Of a DNA stretch of 64,000 nucleotides, positions 10,901 through 21,500 are shown piece after piece (positions within the stretch are counted from its first letter, which is position 1; each line of letters opens with the position of its first letter). Origin of the DNA: Xenorhabdus hominickii (GTDB lineage: Bacteria; Pseudomonadota; Gammaproteobacteria; Enterobacterales; Enterobacteriaceae); NCBI RefSeq assembly GCF_002632725.1, contig NZ_NJAI01000004.1, forward strand, positions 315,664-379,663, read 5' to 3'. Under the pieces are notes generated by a model, which saw nothing but the letters and a program-made list of their open reading frames with translations, had not been told where the DNA came from and did no database searches. The position numbers and the translations under genes were made by a program.

Positions 10901-11004
10901 ACCCGGAGTTCTGTTGCCAGTGCCTGCAAATGGGAGATACCTGTCGTCAACACAGGTACTGCCAATTGGCGGCCTGATTGATTCACCGATAAGCGCTGAC
11001 TCAT
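7960..11004 (-). CDS. fclE: PfaD-like enoyl reductase fused to class III aminotransferase
   Basis: 1014-residue two-enzyme fusion. Residues about 1-535 match the flavin-dependent PfaD enoyl reductase (2-nitropropane dioxygenase fold); the diagnostic segment GAAGGLGSPHA near 297 and VTGSINQSCVEAGTS follow it. After a linker rich in Ser/Asn/Gln (about 540-565), residues 570-1014 are a PLP-dependent class III aminotransferase of the glutamate-1-semialdehyde type: DEIITGVRLGLGG and the Schiff-base Lys near 840 in TFGKALGGG. In PUFA synthases PfaD is a separate protein without aminotransferase, so the fusion is a signature of amino-polyketide pathways of the zeamine/fabclavine type, where it reduces enoyl intermediates and installs amines. 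Start ATG overlaps the fclD stop by four bases; stop overlaps the fclF start likewise. Confidence 0.92.
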   Translation of the reverse strand: MSQRLSVNQSGRQLAVPVLTTGISHLQALATELRVVEEGGSVSLLLPNDTLAEQATLIGRLPAVTAGSLGDAGFMADYGVDYAYYAGAMANGIHSEEMVIALGKQRILGIFGSGGLRIERIAEAIERIRQALPEGPFGVNLLHNPGNPAWEMACVRLCIENQVRVIEASAYINLSSALVYYRVSGLVQQPDGTILCQHRLIAKVSRREVAQNFLRPAPENMLKKLLVEELITPEQAELARQVPMADDITVEGDSGGHTDQGVLACIFRSIVQLRNEIADEDGFSCQQERIRQVRIGAAGGLGSPHAILSAFALGAAYVVTGSINQSCVEAGTSRAVKKMLGQAQINDVATAPSADMFELGAKVQVLKQGSMYALRAQKLYNLYKQYDSLDTLPAQEVTQLEKQIFHKPLAEIWQETITYFHGINQPDMIAKAEKQPKKKMALVFQWYLGQSSRWAITGDPMRNMDYQIWCGAAMGAMNEWLKATPFEAVENRYVSEIAQLLMNGAAYLTRIALLELLNVAVPEQVKRHVPLHFPLNIPAEMASSNNLNEQSVPKSQVRSQESMDASTKLLLDNSKDFYKKCWDLMPGGAHYNFGDPERPLVIPFNRGRNSRVWDLDGNEHLDLFCKFGALLVGHHNEAYNESLIEYMNKVTSVDTCDLEVSVCETMVKHIPCAEMVRFCLSGTEAVQNALRLARAFTGKNRFIRFHGHYHGNADNIMGWRKKQDLTYPVPEQFKGDLLDTLGRDPKVIVDQSFMLPWNDIDVLTATIERYHDEIGAVIMEPICINGGGIFPVEGYLEQTKALCEKYNIVLIFDEIITGVRLGLGGAQKLLGVTPHLATFGKALGGGSMPISAITGRHDIMSLYTRGKVIHAGTFNGYPLGLAAIQTTFKLIEQDPGCYDRMGDVMRQISNVFVKAAEAVDLPLVVQGMPNALVYHSQNTPVDRSEGYSDKVKFCDIIIREISKRYGIQFSPLSRMYSNLLMTQDDVRFFEERIFDAMANARKVIDITFKEGIGG

Positions 11005-14000
11005 TTTGCTTCTTCCTGTTTCAGTTCTGTCGCACCTGCCGTAATGCTCTGTGGTGCCATACTCTGTGGTGCCATGTTCTGTGGAAACTGACGGCGCACG
11101 TATCTCACACCCATGTTGTCACTCACACCGACCACACCACCGCGATAAAGGGTTTCCGCAATGAAAAACAAGGTGATGGAATCCAGTTTGTCGTCAGAAT
11201 AGGTGGTATCTAGGGATTTACAGGTCAGCCGGAACTGCAATACATTCCGTTCACATTTCACTTCACCACGGAATTTGGCACTGGTTGTATGATCGGTCAG
11301 CGTTTGCACTTCCATCTCAGAATCGGAATTCAGCCCAAGATAGAACAGGTAGAATTTCATAAGCTGTTCTGCCCCTTCAACCAACAAGGTTCCCGGCATC
11401 ACCGGATCGTTCTTGAAGTGAGCCTTGAATGCCCAATGTGCGGGATCGATATCCAGTTCTCCCACTATCTGCCCTAGTCCGAATGCCCCTCCGGTTGGAG
11501 TAACACTCAAGATCCTGCTCAACATGCGAGTATCCGGCGTGCATAAGTTTCCTGCACGGACACGACCATATGGCACACCGAAGCAGGCAGCTAAATCGCC
11601 ATTCATGACATGGGTAATGTCCTGTTCGCTGAAGGTGGTTCGAGAGCAAGGCAGTAATGGTATAAACGGCTTGGCAGGCATGTCTTGCTGAGCTTTGGCG
11701 AAATAGCTGCTGCTATCAAAGTTGCTGACCTTCTCAATTTCTTTGCGGCCAAAGAAACCCGAAGTGGCAACCAGCCGGAAAACCAGACGCTCTCCCACAT
11801 AACAGAGATATTCATAAGCCGCCAACACCAAACCACCCAATTGTCTGATCGAGGTGATATTGACACGGCCACGCAATACTTCCCCTGTCTTGGGCATTTC
11901 ACTGTAAATCGTGGTATTGCATTCTGCCGCACGGTAGCAACGCTGCCCCTTGAACATCATGTCACAGCCAATGACAGTGAATGCCACGATCATGGCATGG
12001 GACGATTCCAATGCGACAAACGATGGCACGCGACCATTAACGGCATACCAAGCATCTTCAGGGATGTCATATTCCCATTCGATATAGCATGGCTCCAACT
12101 TACCTTTGACGGCAGACAGCTTGGTGATACGGGAAACAAACATGAACGGCGGCGATGGCATACGAGTGCGTATAGGGTAGCTATCCACTTCGGCATAATC
12201 CGCCCCCAGAATTTTTTCCACACTGCCATCGGTTAATTCCAGCAATTGTTGTTCGTCAAAAATTACTGGCGATATTGTCTTTGATACTGCCTTTGATGCT
12301 GGTGCTGCTTTGGTTGGCAATTTCTCTAGCTGCTGTTTTATCAATTGGTAAAAGGTCTGCTCCATTTGCAGGTAATGCAGCTGGGTATTGGAATTGCGTA
12401 TAAAGTGGTTAATTTCCAGCGGCATTGGCATATTTTTGGTCGTACCTGTTTCCACGGATGTTTCTGTCACAGAAGTTTCTGTCGCCGATATTTCGGTCAT
12501 CGTCATCTGATGAGCACTCGCTGCCACTGATGCAAAACGTGTCAAGGTCTGTTCATTCAGAATGAACTCTTCCACCGTTTTTTCCCTTGCGGTATATGTT
12601 GTGACTTTTAAACCAGCCTGATTGGTCGCAGGACGATGGATCGGGTGTGCGCGTTTCCCATTTTGTGGTTCGCTCAAGATCACATGACTGTAGGCGCGGT
12701 CGATGCCCAAATGACTGACTGCCGCACGACGAGGCGCTTTTGTCGGTGCAGGCCATGTTTGAGTATGTGTTGGCAAATGGAATTTACCTTCCGCACAGTG
12801 AGCCAATTCCTGACGCTGTGGGTAATCCGGCAGTTTTGGTAAGTATTGCTGTGTGAGCTGCAATGCCGATTTGATGATGCCAAGCAAGCCTGTCGCCGCT
12901 GACAGGTGCCCATAGTTGGCTTTCAGTGTACCGATGGTAACTGCCGACTGGCCGGTTGGTGATCCGTAAACCCGCCCCAAAGCAGACAACTCTGCTGCAA
13001 TCTCACCTGATTTGCCGCCCGCATACAGTTCGATGTAATTAATCTGCTCCGCGGTACAACCTGCGGCTGCCAAACCTGATTGGGCAGCAGTGACGATGGC
13101 TTCTTCACTCGCCCTGAAATCCAGGGAGTGATCCGGCACATGGCTGATGCCAAGCCCATCAACCACAGCATAAGTTGGCGTATTGTCACGAATGGCATCC
13201 TGTTCACGTTTCAGGATAATCACACCACCCGCATCCCCGACCACTTGGTTGGCATGATGGGATTGGTGATCCCACAACACATTTTCCAATGTGCCCCCAA
13301 AACTGCCACTGGCAATCATGACGGCATCTACGTGTTGTCTGGTCAGCATAAACTGCGCCAATTCCAGCGCCTTGAACGGGGCATTCTCTTCGCCGTAAAG
13401 CGTAAATGCCGGGCCATTTAACTTCAAATATCCAGCCAGACGGCTTGCTACAATATTGCCTATGCCACCTGTAATGCCCTCTGGGTAAGGTTTGGGAAAC
13501 AGGCTGTCTTTGACTATTTCCTGTAAGGCAACAGTATCTTCTTCTGACAGATGAATACCGTGGCTGGCCAAACTTTGTTTAAGTTGCCAGTTCATTTCAT
13601 TGCGTGCCTGATAACGCAGACAGCCATAATCCACACCGCCAGCCATAATCACAGCGATATTGCGTTTACTGCCATCCAGAGTATATCCCGCGTCAATAAA
13701 CGCTTGTTCCGCGATGGGCAACAAAAATAGGTGGGAACTTAAATGTGGCCCTACAACATTGGGTGGTAATTTGAAGTGCTTGCAGTCAAATTCAAATTTT
13801 TCAATATAAGAGCCTAACGGGGGTTGGCTGATCCCACGCATTGCCAAAATATCAGGACGTTTTTCCATGCCGACCCAACGGGTTTTCGGCAACGGGTAAA
13901 AATGCTGTATTCCCTGCTGCAACGTCTGATCCAGCGCCTTACCATCTTCGGTTTTTGCCATATGCACACCGATACCAATGATAGACAACCGATCAGATTT

Positions 14001-15416
14001 TAAATCTCCTTCGGAATTCGCTGGCTTGCACGCGGCTCTCCGTTCAGGCGTATCTTCACCAATGACCATGTGAGCATTAACCCCACCGAAACCAAAGGCG
14101 TTAATGCCCGCGCGTTTCGAACGATTGCTGGTAGGCCACGGCGCCGTTTCTCGCACAACATTCTCAATGTTCAGTTTCCCTTCCGGTGTCGGAACCAGTT
14201 GGTTAACTTTCGTGGTTGCCGGTATCAGGTTATGTTGCATAGCCAATATAACTTTCAGCAGGCTACCCATGCCGGATGCAGTGAGCATGTGACCATTGAT
14301 GGCTTTGTTGGCACCAATTAAGGGGATTTTGCTGTGTTCACTAAAGAAGGCTTCAATGGTTGCCAATTCAACCTGATCACCAATGTTTGTTCCGGTCGCA
14401 TGACATTCAAGATAATCGATACCCTGCGGATCATCCCGATAGGCGCGTTCCAGTGCGGTACGTTGCCCTTGCTGATCAGGCACTAATATGTGTTTGGCAC
14501 CGGCATCATTGGATAAACCAATCGATTCAATCACTCCATAGATTTTGTCATTATCCCGCACGGCGTCGGAGTAGCGTTTGATCGCCACTACGCCCGCCCC
14601 TTCACCGGCTTTCACGCCTTTGGAAGCTCTGTCAAAAGGAATAGATTCCCCTTTTGCGGGAAAGACCTGCAACATGTTGAAACCGTGGTCAATATAGATA
14701 TGGTCGGTATGGCAAATTGCTCCGACCAGCATCATGTCAGCCTTACGACTGAGAAGGTAATCCATTCCTAACTTAATGGCGTATTGTGCCGATGCACAGG
14801 CTGCATCAAGGCAATAACGAGGCCCGGACAACCCCAATGCCAATGCCGCAATCGTGGCATTGTGACCACCGGTAATTAAATTTTGGTCAGCTATTTTTTC
14901 ACCATGACCATTAATAGAATTGTCTTGTGACCACACTGAATCAAATTGGAAATCCGGTCGCCCAATTAATTTTTGAATATAAGGTTGTAATATTTTTTGA
15001 TAGAAAGGACTCATTATTCGTTTAACCGAATGAGTCGGCATTCCAATATTACCGAGAATTAAACCGGTTTTTTCCAATACCGTTTTATGTTGGCGATAAC
15101 CGCTATCTTTTAATGCCTGTTCAGAGGCGTAAATACTCCATTTAAATAAGTTATCCAGTAAGTTCAATTCTTCTTCCGGCAAGTTATATCCTTTGCCATC
15201 AAAATGAAAATTCCGGACATGCCCATTATTAACATAATTGATGGTATCAGGCGTACCAGCTACAGGAGAATAATAACAGGCCGGATCTATCCCCAATTCC
15301 TGAGCAGATAAAGGGGTGGAGCAATCTTTTCCCTGTAGCAAATTCTCCCAATATTTTTCAATGGTATCTGCACCAGGAAATAAACAGCCCATCCCAACAA
15401 TGGCAATATGTTCCAT
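11001..15416 (-). CDS. fclD: PfaC-like PUFA synthase subunit, KS-CLF-DH
   Basis: About 1471 residues. First ketosynthase (residues 1-455) is complete: active Cys in DAACASAQ near 207, His in CHATGTNIGD and His in INGHMLTASG. The second KS-like unit (about 478-920) has Glu-Glu-Asn-Ala (YGEENAPF) where the nucleophile Cys should be, so it is a chain-length factor. After a Pro/Thr/Ala linker (about 930-1070) comes a FabA-type double hotdog dehydratase: RMPSPPFMFV near 1083 and HFKNDPVMPGTLL near 1335. PfaC usually has two such DH units; only one is visible. I start at ATG 15416 (MEHIAIVGMG) because AGGAG lies 10-15 bases upstream; an in-frame ATG at 15437 has no clear site. Works with FclC and FclE on the growing polyketide chain. 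Confidence 0.92.
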   Translation of the reverse strand: MEHIAIVGMGCLFPGADTIEKYWENLLQGKDCSTPLSAQELGIDPACYYSPVAGTPDTINYVNNGHVRNFHFDGKGYNLPEEELNLLDNLFKWSIYASEQALKDSGYRQHKTVLEKTGLILGNIGMPTHSVKRIMSPFYQKILQPYIQKLIGRPDFQFDSVWSQDNSINGHGEKIADQNLITGGHNATIAALALGLSGPRYCLDAACASAQYAIKLGMDYLLSRKADMMLVGAICHTDHIYIDHGFNMLQVFPAKGESIPFDRASKGVKAGEGAGVVAIKRYSDAVRDNDKIYGVIESIGLSNDAGAKHILVPDQQGQRTALERAYRDDPQGIDYLECHATGTNIGDQVELATIEAFFSEHSKIPLIGANKAINGHMLTASGMGSLLKVILAMQHNLIPATTKVNQLVPTPEGKLNIENVVRETAPWPTSNRSKRAGINAFGFGGVNAHMVIGEDTPERRAACKPANSEGDLKSDRLSIIGIGVHMAKTEDGKALDQTLQQGIQHFYPLPKTRWVGMEKRPDILAMRGISQPPLGSYIEKFEFDCKHFKLPPNVVGPHLSSHLFLLPIAEQAFIDAGYTLDGSKRNIAVIMAGGVDYGCLRYQARNEMNWQLKQSLASHGIHLSEEDTVALQEIVKDSLFPKPYPEGITGGIGNIVASRLAGYLKLNGPAFTLYGEENAPFKALELAQFMLTRQHVDAVMIASGSFGGTLENVLWDHQSHHANQVVGDAGGVIILKREQDAIRDNTPTYAVVDGLGISHVPDHSLDFRASEEAIVTAAQSGLAAAGCTAEQINYIELYAGGKSGEIAAELSALGRVYGSPTGQSAVTIGTLKANYGHLSAATGLLGIIKSALQLTQQYLPKLPDYPQRQELAHCAEGKFHLPTHTQTWPAPTKAPRRAAVSHLGIDRAYSHVILSEPQNGKRAHPIHRPATNQAGLKVTTYTAREKTVEEFILNEQTLTRFASVAASAHQMTMTEISATETSVTETSVETGTTKNMPMPLEINHFIRNSNTQLHYLQMEQTFYQLIKQQLEKLPTKAAPASKAVSKTISPVIFDEQQLLELTDGSVEKILGADYAEVDSYPIRTRMPSPPFMFVSRITKLSAVKGKLEPCYIEWEYDIPEDAWYAVNGRVPSFVALESSHAMIVAFTVIGCDMMFKGQRCYRAAECNTTIYSEMPKTGEVLRGRVNITSIRQLGGLVLAAYEYLCYVGERLVFRLVATSGFFGRKEIEKVSNFDSSSYFAKAQQDMPAKPFIPLLPCSRTTFSEQDITHVMNGDLAACFGVPYGRVRAGNLCTPDTRMLSRILSVTPTGGAFGLGQIVGELDIDPAHWAFKAHFKNDPVMPGTLLVEGAEQLMKFYLFYLGLNSDSEMEVQTLTDHTTSAKFRGEVKCERNVLQFRLTCKSLDTTYSDDKLDSITLFFIAETLYRGGVVGVSDNMGVRYVRRQFPQNMAPQSMAPQSITAGATELKQEEAK

Positions 15417-15437
15417 AAAGGAGAAGCTCCTGAACAT
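15417..15437 (-). promoter_or_regulatory. fclD ribosome binding site inside a short hairpin
   Basis: On the minus strand the sequence before the fclD ATG (15416) reads AGGAG-CTT-CTCCT-TT-ATG. The Shine-Dalgarno AGGAG can pair perfectly with CTCCT, giving a five-pair stem with a three-base loop. This supports the downstream ATG as the start and suggests that initiation may be partly occluded. The structure is a prediction from the bases only. Confidence 0.45.
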
Positions 15438-15502
15438 GATTGAGTTACCCTGAGCGAATAATTTCGCCCAGGTATATTATCAATCTAATTTTTATTATTT
15501 AT

Positions 15503-15580
15503 ACCCGTTGTATTTCAAGTTGTCGCTTTATTTATTTCACTGCAACTGGATACAACCTGAATATTATTGGATATACGTGT
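15503..15580. repeat. Palindromic intergenic repeat between fclC and fclD
   Basis: In the 180-bp gap between fclC and fclD lies an imperfect palindrome: GTTGTATTTCAAGTTG (15507-15522) against CAACTGGATACAAC (15543-15556). Its core, TATTTCAAGTTG, resembles the ends of the longer dispersed repeats at 22085, 23810, 24355 and 27468. It is probably a shortened copy. As an mRNA hairpin inside the operon it could set the fclC/fclD expression ratio; that is inference. Confidence 0.55.
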
Positions 15581-15596
15581 CATTATTTTTCATCAT

Positions 15597-18500
15597 TCAT
15601 GATGGAGAATGATACCTGTTATTATTTCTGCTGATATTAGTTTTTTTGGGCGCTTTATAAGTTTCTCCGCCAAGCGTAATTTGGCATGAGCGGGGATCAC
15701 GAAACTCGCGCACGAAGCGTTGAATACCTTCCTCAAGTGGAATAATCACCATGTTTTGTGCTTCATATGCCCGTTTGAGAACATCACTGACCATGCCGCC
15801 ATCCCACGGCCCCCAATTTACCGAGCGGACTATCTGGCTATTTTTGCCCTTGAAAGGCAAGTAAACAAACTTGTTCAGAACTTCATTCGCCAGAGAGTAA
15901 TCAGTTTGCCCGGCATTGCCAAAGAAACCGGCAACAGAGGAAAACAGCATAATATGGCGCAGGGATGTGCAATCCAGTTCACGACACAAGTTCTCCAGCC
16001 CTTTGACTTTGGCATTGAAAACGGAATGTAAATCCGCCAGCGTTTTCTTTTCAATGCGTTTGTCCGCCAGATTACCGGCTCCATGAATCAAGCCCGTGAT
16101 TTGCCCAAGTTGCTGCTGCGCTTTACTCAATGCCATTTTCACTTGTTCTGCATTGGTAATATCACAATGCAGGTAAATCGCCCGTCCTCCGGCCTGCTTA
16201 ATTGCCTGCAATGTAGCATTGATTTCAGCAATGTGGCTCAGGGGGTCTAACATGCTATTGATCTTAACGGGTGTCGGCTGTACACCTTGCGCTTGCAGGT
16301 AAGCTATCGCCGCCATTTTGCGTTCATCCAGCGTAGTTTTGCCTTCTGCCCATTCCGGCAACGGTACTGTTATATCCGTCCGCCCAAGCAGAATGAAAGC
16401 TGCCTGACGCTGTTTCGCCAATTCAATAACACATTGTGCGGTGATGCCACGAGCGCCGCCTGTTACCACCAAGACATCGCTTGTGTTGACCTGATTGACT
16501 GATGATGCTGACAGCACTTTTTCTTCTGTCAGTGCCAATGTCATGCGTTCACCATTCACGCTACGCCCGATTTCCGCCAAATCAGTCCGGTGATCCTGAA
16601 GTTCTTCCATCACTATCTGCGCAACATCGTTGTCTTTGATTCTGACATCAATGTCGATTGTCCGGCAGAAAACATTTCCCCATTCAATATTCAGTGATTT
16701 GGTCAATCCAGTAACCCCCGCAGACACAATCGGTAGATATTCACGACCCGAGGTGAGCAGTTCACCGTCGCCACGCATCACCACTATAAAGTAGCCAACC
16801 TGCGGACTGGCATGGTTAAGGCTGCCTTGCAGGTGTTTTGCCAGCAAGAATGTGGTTTCAACCGAACGATAATCCCGTTCGTTGAACACCTCAGCCACAG
16901 CATTGACACTTTTTTCCGGTACTGGCAGTTTTGGTGCTTGCAAGTAGATAACACCTTCAATAGTGCCTTGTTGCTGCTCGATATCTGTCAGCGTAGCACT
17001 CAATGCGGCTTCGTCACCCATTGCGATCGAGTTTTGCCCCAGTGTCAGGACAGCTACTTGCTGCCCCTGTTGCCTGAGTGCTGCTACTAGGTGATCCGCG
17101 CTGTTTGTTCCTTCATCGACTACCAACCAGCGTTTAGAGGATAAAAACACCCCCGGTAAGCATTCCGGCTTCGGCAGGGAATGTTTCACCACAGCAAAAC
17201 GTGAAACGGGTGAATCAGCAAAAGAGGCTTCTTCATTCAGTACAGCTTGATTCAAGACAGCTTGTTCATTTAATACAGTTTGATTATTCAGTGCAGGCTG
17301 AACCGCAGGGGACACACTCAGTTGCGGTTCAGCTAATGGCTTTTTTACACTGTCAGCCCCATGTGAGCCTACTGTTGTTGTGAAAAACCCTAGCGTCTGC
17401 AATTTCCCTAATGAGTTTCCACTGTCAGCAGCATGGCCTTTGCTGTCTTCATATGAATGACGTTCCTCTACCACTTCGGTCGCAGACGACAGTGTTTCTG
17501 AACCAGTTTTATCGCCTCCCTGATTAAGCAAATCTTCTATAGTTTCGTTAATCATTTGCTTGAAGAAGACAGCCATCTTACTGATATTGCTCAAGGCATC
17601 AATGTCGAAAGTATCCAGATCTTTATTTTTTGAGGAGTCATGATAGATACCCGCATCGGCTGAGAAGGCATCAAACATTGCTCCAAAAATTTCCAGTCGC
17701 TTGATAGAATCAATACCTAAATCCGCTTCCAGATCCATTTCCGGTGTGATCATATCTTCAGGATATCCCGTCCTTTCACTGACGATTGCGACCAACTGGC
17801 TGATAATGCTTTCTTCTGTGATCTGCTCAAAACGTTTGATCTGTTTTTCTACTTCAGGATCGAGGACTTTTGTTTGTACCTTCGCTTGCACCTTAACTTC
17901 TGCCTCTACGGGCGCAGGTTTGATGGGTTCAGCAGCAACCGTTTCTGACGGCATGGTTGGTGTGGCGAGTATTTCTTCAGTTTTTGGCATAGACGGAATA
18001 GTTGAACGTAATGGCGTAATTTCCATCATCGTTTCTGTTTTTTCCGGTTTTTTTGCCGGTTCTACTTTTGGTGATGCTACTGTCGGTGATTGTATTGTCG
18101 GTGATTGCACTGTCGATACAGAGACAGGAGCCGGTTCAACAGACACGGTAGGCGCCACTTTCTCAATAACCGTCATCGGTGCTGATGGTGCCACGTTGGT
18201 GGCAGAATATCCCACCACAGATTGGGTCAAGCTGCTGACGGAAGCTATTTGCCCGGATTGGAACAAGCTTTGTTGTACTGCAAAATAGCGCTCATGGTTG
18301 GTATGATATAACTCAAGATTCTTATCCAACAGTTGAACACTCTGGCTCAGGCTGGAGAGCATCGTTGGCAGGTTTTGGTGATCTTTGCAACTTTCCAATA
18401 AGTTATACTGCTTATCCAATAGCATCGCCAATAACTGAATATACTCTTGTTGATTAGCCTGGAATTGTTGATGGAGTTGGCTCATGACTTGTTGCGCCTG

Positions 18501-21500
18501 CAACAGGCCATTTAATGTTTTCACATTTACCATATTCACATCTAAGTTTTCACTCAATTGGTTATTCTGTTCCATTGGGTTGTCTCGTCTTTGAATGATT
18601 GTCAGCATGTTCTGTTGAATAAATTGGGTTGAAGCGACCTGGTTATTTTTGGCTTCTGTTTTGATTTCTGTTTTGACTTCTTTTTCAACTTCTTCTTTTT
18701 CGACTTCTTTTTCTTCGACAGCTTTTTCAACAACACTTTCAACAGCCTGTTCGTTCTTGCTTTCAGTTGTATTTCTGGGTTGCAGGATTGGGGCTGATGG
18801 TACGGATGCAGACACTGATTCCGCGATAAATTGTTCAACGGTAGTACGATCGTCATCGCGCAAGGCATGTTGGCGTCGTGCTTGGTTTTTCGCGGATAAG
18901 AAGAATCCCCCTGTCAATTTGAAAGTCAGGCGTTTACTCTTGTCTTCTGTCATCGGTTGAGGGCGGACATGTTGGTTTATCTCCCGCAGCTTGATCCCCT
19001 CAGCCAATAACTGGGCTTGGGCACGCGCAAACTGTAACCGTTCTTCTCCCTTGTCGTTGGGATTGACAGAAATAACGGTATGCTCTCTGTGTTGCAGGAT
19101 ATCAGCGACCAGTTTGCCCAAAACGCCTTTTGGCCCGACCTCAACAAATAACCGCCCACCTTGCTGGTATATAGCTTCGATGGTTTGCCGGAATTTGACA
19201 GGTTTAATCAGTTGTTCTGCCAACAATTCCCGGATCGCCTGAGATGCATGTTCATAAGGCTCTGTCGTTGCACTGGAGAACAATCTGCATTGTGGTGATT
19301 GGAAATTGATGTCTGCCAGACATTCACGATAAAGTGGGTAAGCTGGCTGGATAAATTTTGTATGGAAAGCGGCTGATACCGGCAAGATACGGCAATGTAC
19401 CGCATGTTTTTTCAATTCATCATGCAGTTGGTTAATTAGGGAAGTTGCTCCGCCAAACACCACCTGTTGTGCCGAATTGTCATTGGCGATAACGAGGTCA
19501 GGGTAACGCGCCAAGATCTCAGCACGTTGCTCATAAGCAAGCGAAGCGGCCAACATTGCACCTGCATCGGTATTTGTGCCACCTGTATTTGTGCTACGCA
19601 AAGCACTAGCGGATGCAGCCGCTCTGCCCCGAATAAGGGAAACACGATAGAAATCTTTATCGGAAAGCACTCCCGCTGCCCAAAGCGCGGTGACTTCACC
19701 ATAACTGTGTCCAGCCACAAAATCAGGGGTAAATCCCATCCCTTTCAAGATATTGAAATAACCTACACTGATCGCACCCAATGCAGGTTGGGCGTTGGCG
19801 GTGTCTGTCAACCGTTGTTGCTGTGCCTCACGCTCTTCATCGGAAAATGCGGGGATCGGATAAATCACAGGAGACAGTTCATGCCCCAAATCACTGATAA
19901 CTACATCATCCAGTGTTTCCAACGCTTGGCGCATTTCGGGATAGTCGTTGGCGATGTCACGAGCCATATTGACATATTGTGACCCCTGCCCCGGGAATAG
20001 GGCGACAATTTTCCCCTCCAGTGCTTTCCCTTGCGGGCGATAATAGATCCCGCGTGGATGTTCCCAGCCACTGGCACTGTTCTGCCGCAACTGTTTGATC
20101 GCAATAGACAGCAATTCCACAGCCTGCTCAACGGATTGTGCCACAAACAGTATTCTCGCCTGCTGTGGTTTTAAGTTTTCAATATCTTGCTGCTCAAGGT
20201 GCTGACGAATAGCATTTTCAGGCAAGTGACCGCTGAAACAGGTCAGGGCTTCTTCACATTGAGAAAGTAATTCCGCCGGATCTGCACCTTTAAATAACAT
20301 GATCCAAGGAGATTCGTTCAGTCGATAACGGCCGTGAGTCTGTTTTTCATACTCTTCCAAGATGGCATGGAAATTAGTGCCACCAAAACCAAAAGCACTC
20401 AACGCCGCACGACGCGGTGTACCGTTGAAGGAACGCAGCCACGGTCTGGCTTCGCTATTGACATAAAAGGGACTGTTTTCTGCCAGCAACTGATGGGTCG
20501 GTTTATCCACATTGATAGTCGGTGGTAATACCTTATGATGCAACGCCAGAGCGACCTTGATCATGGCGGCAGCACCGGCGGCACAGCGTGTGTGCCCAAT
20601 CTGGGATTTGATACTGCCAATTGCCACCGATTTTGGCGGTGTTGAGTATTCCCCGAACACCGTGTGCAGACTCTTAAGTTCTGTGTCATCCCCTGATGCT
20701 GTCCCTGTACCGTGCGCTTCAACTAATTGAATATCGCTCGGCATAAGCCCGGCCGCGTCATAAGCGCGTCTCAGTGCCTTCGCCTGTCCTTCCATCCGAG
20801 GGGCAAAAATACTCTTGGCACGACCATCACTGGAGGCTTCCAGAGATTTAATGACAGCATAGATTTTGTCGCCATCCAGTTCCGCATCTTCAAGGCGTTT
20901 CAAGACTAACATACCCACGCCATCCCCAAGCATCATGCCGTCCGCACTTTGATCGAAAGGACGGGACAAATTACTTTTTGATAATGCCGGTGTTTTGCTG
21001 AAACACAGGAAGGAAAAAATGGAGTTTTCTAAATTGATACCGCCAGTCAGCACGGCATCACAACTACCGGAGTGCAATTCACCGATCGCGGCTTTAATCG
21101 CAGCAAAGCTGCTGGCACAAGCTGCATCGACCATATAAGAAGTACCACCCAGATCAAAATGGCTGGCAATTCGGCCACAAGCAACATTACCCAAAAATCC
21201 GGGAAAGCTGTCTTCGTTCCATTCGAGGTATAGGCCATGTGTCCGTTCGATAATTTCATTTGCCACTTCTTCTGACAGGCCCGCTTTCATCATGATACGG
21301 CGCAAATAAGGAGCTTGTTGGCGTGAAGCTAATGAAAATGACGTATTGCCATTCCCAGCGCCCCCTAAAATGACGCCAATGCGATCACGGTTAACTTTAT
21401 GGTTTTCTTGCCCGATTAACCCTGCGTCCAACATAGCCTGCTTGGCAACATAAAGTGCAAATAGCTGCACAGTGCTTATTGAATCTACAATGGCGGGCGG

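Noticed and set aside
17701..18288. 195-codon plus-strand frame inside fclC
   Set aside because: It is the antisense shadow of the low-complexity Pro/Val/Thr linker and carrier region of fclC; no ribosome binding site or homology.
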